Shown: positions 6,829-8,493 of the stretch, one piece after another
How the letters are laid out: each line of letters opens with the position of its first letter
How positions within the stretch are numbered: the first letter of the stretch is position 1
NCBI GenBank assembly: GCA_023433515.1
Contig: JAEZCN010000212.1
Span: 1 to 8,493, forward strand
Reading direction: 5' to 3'
DNA length: 8,493 nt
DNA from: Pseudomonadota bacterium
GTDB lineage: Bacteria > Pseudomonadota > Gammaproteobacteria > Steroidobacterales > Steroidobacteraceae
The notes under the pieces: model-generated
What the model saw: the letters and a program-made list of their open reading frames with translations, nothing else
The model's database searches: none
What the model was told of the DNA's origin: nothing
Translations under genes and position numbers: made by a program

Positions 6829-7325
6829 AGGAAGCCAATCCCTACGCTGCTCCCAGAACGCCGGTCGCGGACCCCGACATCGCGGATCCCATCGGGCCCT
6901 GCCCTCACGTCGAGCGGGCCTGCCAGCTGCTCTGGATCAGCCTCGCCATATCGGTCATCGCCCGGCTGATCAGTGTATTCACGCTTACCAGTGGCATTGC
7001 CTCCGTCGCCGGCCTGGTCGGGCTGTCGTTCGGCACGGCCATCGCCGGACTACTGCTGTGGTGGGTGACGCGCAAGTTGCGTCAGGGACGCAACTGGATG
7101 CGATGGCTGTACACGATCGCGAATGTCCTCATTACCGCGTTCAGCCTGTTCTCGATTGCCGGACTCCTCGATGCCACGCGCGAGGTGATGCTCGCGATGT
7201 GGCGGGAATATCCGCTGCTTGGAGTAGCGAGCCTGGTGCAGTTGGCGCTCGGTCTCGCGGCCCTGGTGTTGCTGCACACCGCGACATCGCGCGAATGGTT
7301 TCGCGCGAAGTCGCAGTCCGCCTGA
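6825..7325 (+). CDS. Four-helix inner-membrane protein of unknown function
   Basis: A 166-residue protein starting at ATG 6825, whose ATGA overlaps the GH5 stop, indicating translational coupling. A GTG at 6789 in the same frame is less likely because it would run 40 nt into GH5. The N-terminus carries an N-P-Y-A-A-P motif (residues 5-10) and a polar Pro/Asp-rich tail to about 33. Four hydrophobic segments follow, near 34-53, 60-81, 93-115 and 130-151, with a basic loop (R-K-L-R-Q-G-R-N, 83-90) between helices 2 and 3 and a short C-terminal tail S-R-E-W-F-R. Small membrane proteins with an N-terminal NPYxxP motif are common in proteobacteria and mostly uncharacterised. No enzymatic motif is visible. 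The gene ends directly against the stop of the convergent minus-strand gene. Confidence 0.8.
   Translation: MKEANPYAAPRTPVADPDIADPIGPCPHVERACQLLWISLAISVIARLISVFTLTSGIASVAGLVGLSFGTAIAGLLLWWVTRKLRQGRNWMRWLYTIANVLITAFSLFSIAGLLDATREVMLAMWREYPLLGVASLVQLALGLAALVLLHTATSREWFRAKSQSA
7287..7308. other. Perfect 9-bp hairpin at the convergent gene junction
   Basis: TCGCGCGAA (7287-7295) and TTCGCGCGA (7300-7308) are exact reverse complements around the loop TGGT. The hairpin lies in the last codons of the membrane-protein gene, 17 nt beyond the stop of the minus-strand gene. Neither strand has a T-tract after the stem, so it is not a canonical intrinsic terminator. It could still act as a bidirectional 3'-end structure or RNA stabiliser where there is no intergenic DNA. 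A codon-driven coincidence in GC-rich sequence is possible. Confidence 0.4.
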
Positions 7326-8399
7326 CTACTTCTTGCCCGACAGGCGATCGATCAGGGTCGCGAACTTCGAGCCCTTCTTGTCGATCTTGACGCGCAGGTG
7401 GCGTACGCCGGTGTCGCTCGAGCTGTCGTTCGTGATCTCGAGCGAGTTCGCGCCGAGGATTTCCAGCGTCTGGTCGAGCGATTCCTCGTCGGCCGGCGCG
7501 TGCGCGTCGCGGCGCGTGTTGCGGGGCGGCGGCGCCTTGCGCTTGGCCTTCTTGTCGTCCGCGGCCGGCGGCGCGGCGCTCGGGGCGGGCTTCGCGGGCG
7601 CCGGTGGCTGCTTGAAGAAGCGCGGTGACGCCTCGCCGTCGACGTCCTGCACGATGTGATCGGGCGTGTCGTCCTCGAGGAGCTGGAAGACCCCGCTCTC
7701 GTTCGACGACGCGATGGACTCCGGCGTCGGAGCCGGCACGTCCTTGATGTTGGCCGCCTTGTAGATGCCGCTGCGCGTCGCGTTGAGGTCCGTGGCGCGC
7801 TCCTTCTCGAGCGTGGTCACGGGCACGACGGAGACGGTCTTGAAGTCGGAGCGCACGTAATAGGCGACCTGCTTGGCCGACACGGCGTCGCTGAAAAAGC
7901 CGAGACGCAGGCCGTACCAGGTGCGGCCGTCGCGGTTCGCTTCGGTCGTGTAGAGCGTGTAGGCGTTGAAGATCGCGAGCGGCGGAATCTTCGACATGTC
8001 GAACGGCGTGACCGACCAGTCGAGCTGCACGGCGAACAGCACCGGCGCGTTGCGCCTGACCTCGGCCTTGATGGCCAGCATCGACTGCGTGTCTTCGGGC
8101 TTGACGACCCGGATCGCCTCGTCGACGTCGGCCTCGCGCGAACCTTCGCGGAACGGCGTGTGGCGCTCGAGCAGGCGGATGGTCTGCGTATCCGACAAGT
8201 CGTCGAGTTCCTCGATGACCTGCCTGACGTTCGAAAGCGCGGCCGCGGGTTGCGAAATCGCGGGCATCTGCACCGTGGGTTCCGGCGCGGGTGGCTTCGG
8301 CACGAGCTTGGGCGCGGCCGCAGCGGCGGCCTGGAAGCTCGGCGCGGTGACCTGCGCGGCGATCTTCGGCGCGCTGAATATGTGGTACGACTCCGACAT
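7326..8399 (-). CDS. SPOR-like domain protein with Pro/Ala-rich linkers, unknown function
   Basis: A 357-residue protein from ATG 8399. Residues 19-55 are Ala/Pro-rich. Residues 56-120 are charged and predicted helical (V-I-E-E-L-D-D-L-S). Residues 122-195 contain YTLYTTEANRDGRTWYGLRLGFF-like sequence (about 147-169) followed by A-K-Q-V-A-Y-Y-V, the strand-helix-strand pattern of SPOR domains, which bind denuded peptidoglycan. Residues 264-304 are a Pro/Ala/Lys-rich linker. A conserved-looking tail follows (D-Q-T-L-E-I-L-G-A near 309-317, then V-R-H-L-R-V-K-I-D, ending L-I-D-R-L-S-G-K-K). No signal peptide or transmembrane helix is visible, odd for a SPOR protein. A GTG at 8420 is an alternative start, and the frame stays open to the window edge, so an N-terminal extension cannot be excluded. 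The AGG-rich codons upstream argue against one. The stop is TAG at 7326-7328. Confidence 0.8.
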   Translation of the reverse strand: MSESYHIFSAPKIAAQVTAPSFQAAAAAAPKLVPKPPAPEPTVQMPAISQPAAALSNVRQVIEELDDLSDTQTIRLLERHTPFREGSREADVDEAIRVVKPEDTQSMLAIKAEVRRNAPVLFAVQLDWSVTPFDMSKIPPLAIFNAYTLYTTEANRDGRTWYGLRLGFFSDAVSAKQVAYYVRSDFKTVSVVPVTTLEKERATDLNATRSGIYKAANIKDVPAPTPESIASSNESGVFQLLEDDTPDHIVQDVDGEASPRFFKQPPAPAKPAPSAAPPAADDKKAKRKAPPPRNTRRDAHAPADEESLDQTLEILGANSLEITNDSSSDTGVRHLRVKIDKKGSKFATLIDRLSGKK

Positions 8400-8409
8400 C
8401 GACGTGACG

Positions 8410-8493
8410 ATGACGCGCACGCGCCTGCGGCCGATCCCGTCAGGCCGTGTCGATCGCGAAGAAGCGTTGATGCTGGGCCTGATCCTCTCGGCG
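8410..8493 (+). CDS. Possible start of a divergent gene, 3' partial
   Basis: From ATG 8410 (or GTG 8404) the plus strand stays open to the window end, giving MTRTRLRPIPSG then R-V-D-R-E-E-A-L-M-L-G-L-I-L-S-A. About 82% of its codons end in G or C, and it avoids the AGG, TCT, ACA and CGA codons that appear if the minus strand is read here. That suggests this, rather than an extension of the SPOR-like gene, is the coding strand. No Shine-Dalgarno is visible upstream and only 28 codons can be read, so the product cannot be named. Confidence 0.35.
   Translation, partial: MTRTRLRPIPSGRVDREEALMLGLILSA

Overview
The window is GC-rich with strong G/C bias at third codon positions. The proteins look like those of a high-GC proteobacterium; a gammaproteobacterium of the Xanthomonadales/Steroidobacteraceae type is my best guess, but that is inference. 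No rRNA, tRNA, CRISPR array, transposase or phage gene is visible. Apart from about 65 bp at 3657-3721 and about 60 bp at 5778-5838, almost every base is coding.

Layout. Positions 1-3656 (+) hold the 3' part of a giant uvrA-type gene. It enters the window inside a Walker A motif of a C-terminal UvrA half, then continues into a second, complete UvrA unit, so the order is ABC-II, ABC-I, ABC-II. This is a single-chain tandem UvrA whose first half-unit must lie upstream. The linker joining the two units is almost entirely encoded by a 96-bp inverted-repeat element (934-1029). Next come four same-strand genes that could be one transcription unit: a secreted protein of two tandem LamG/concanavalin A-like repeats (3722-5464), a 100-residue Cys-rich zinc-ribbon-like protein (5475-5777), a secreted GH5 glycoside hydrolase (5839-6828) and a four-helix membrane protein (6825-7325) coupled to it by an ATGA overlap.

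On the minus strand, 7326-8399 encodes a protein with a SPOR-like segment and Pro/Ala/Lys-rich linkers. It converges on the membrane-protein gene with no bases between the two stop codons. The last ~84 bp may hold the start of a divergent plus-strand gene.

Function. UvrA is the damage-recognition ATPase of nucleotide excision repair. The LamG and GH5 proteins are exported and may act on or bind polysaccharide together, though only adjacency supports this. The most unusual feature is the palindromic element that serves as the in-frame linker of the fused UvrA dimer.
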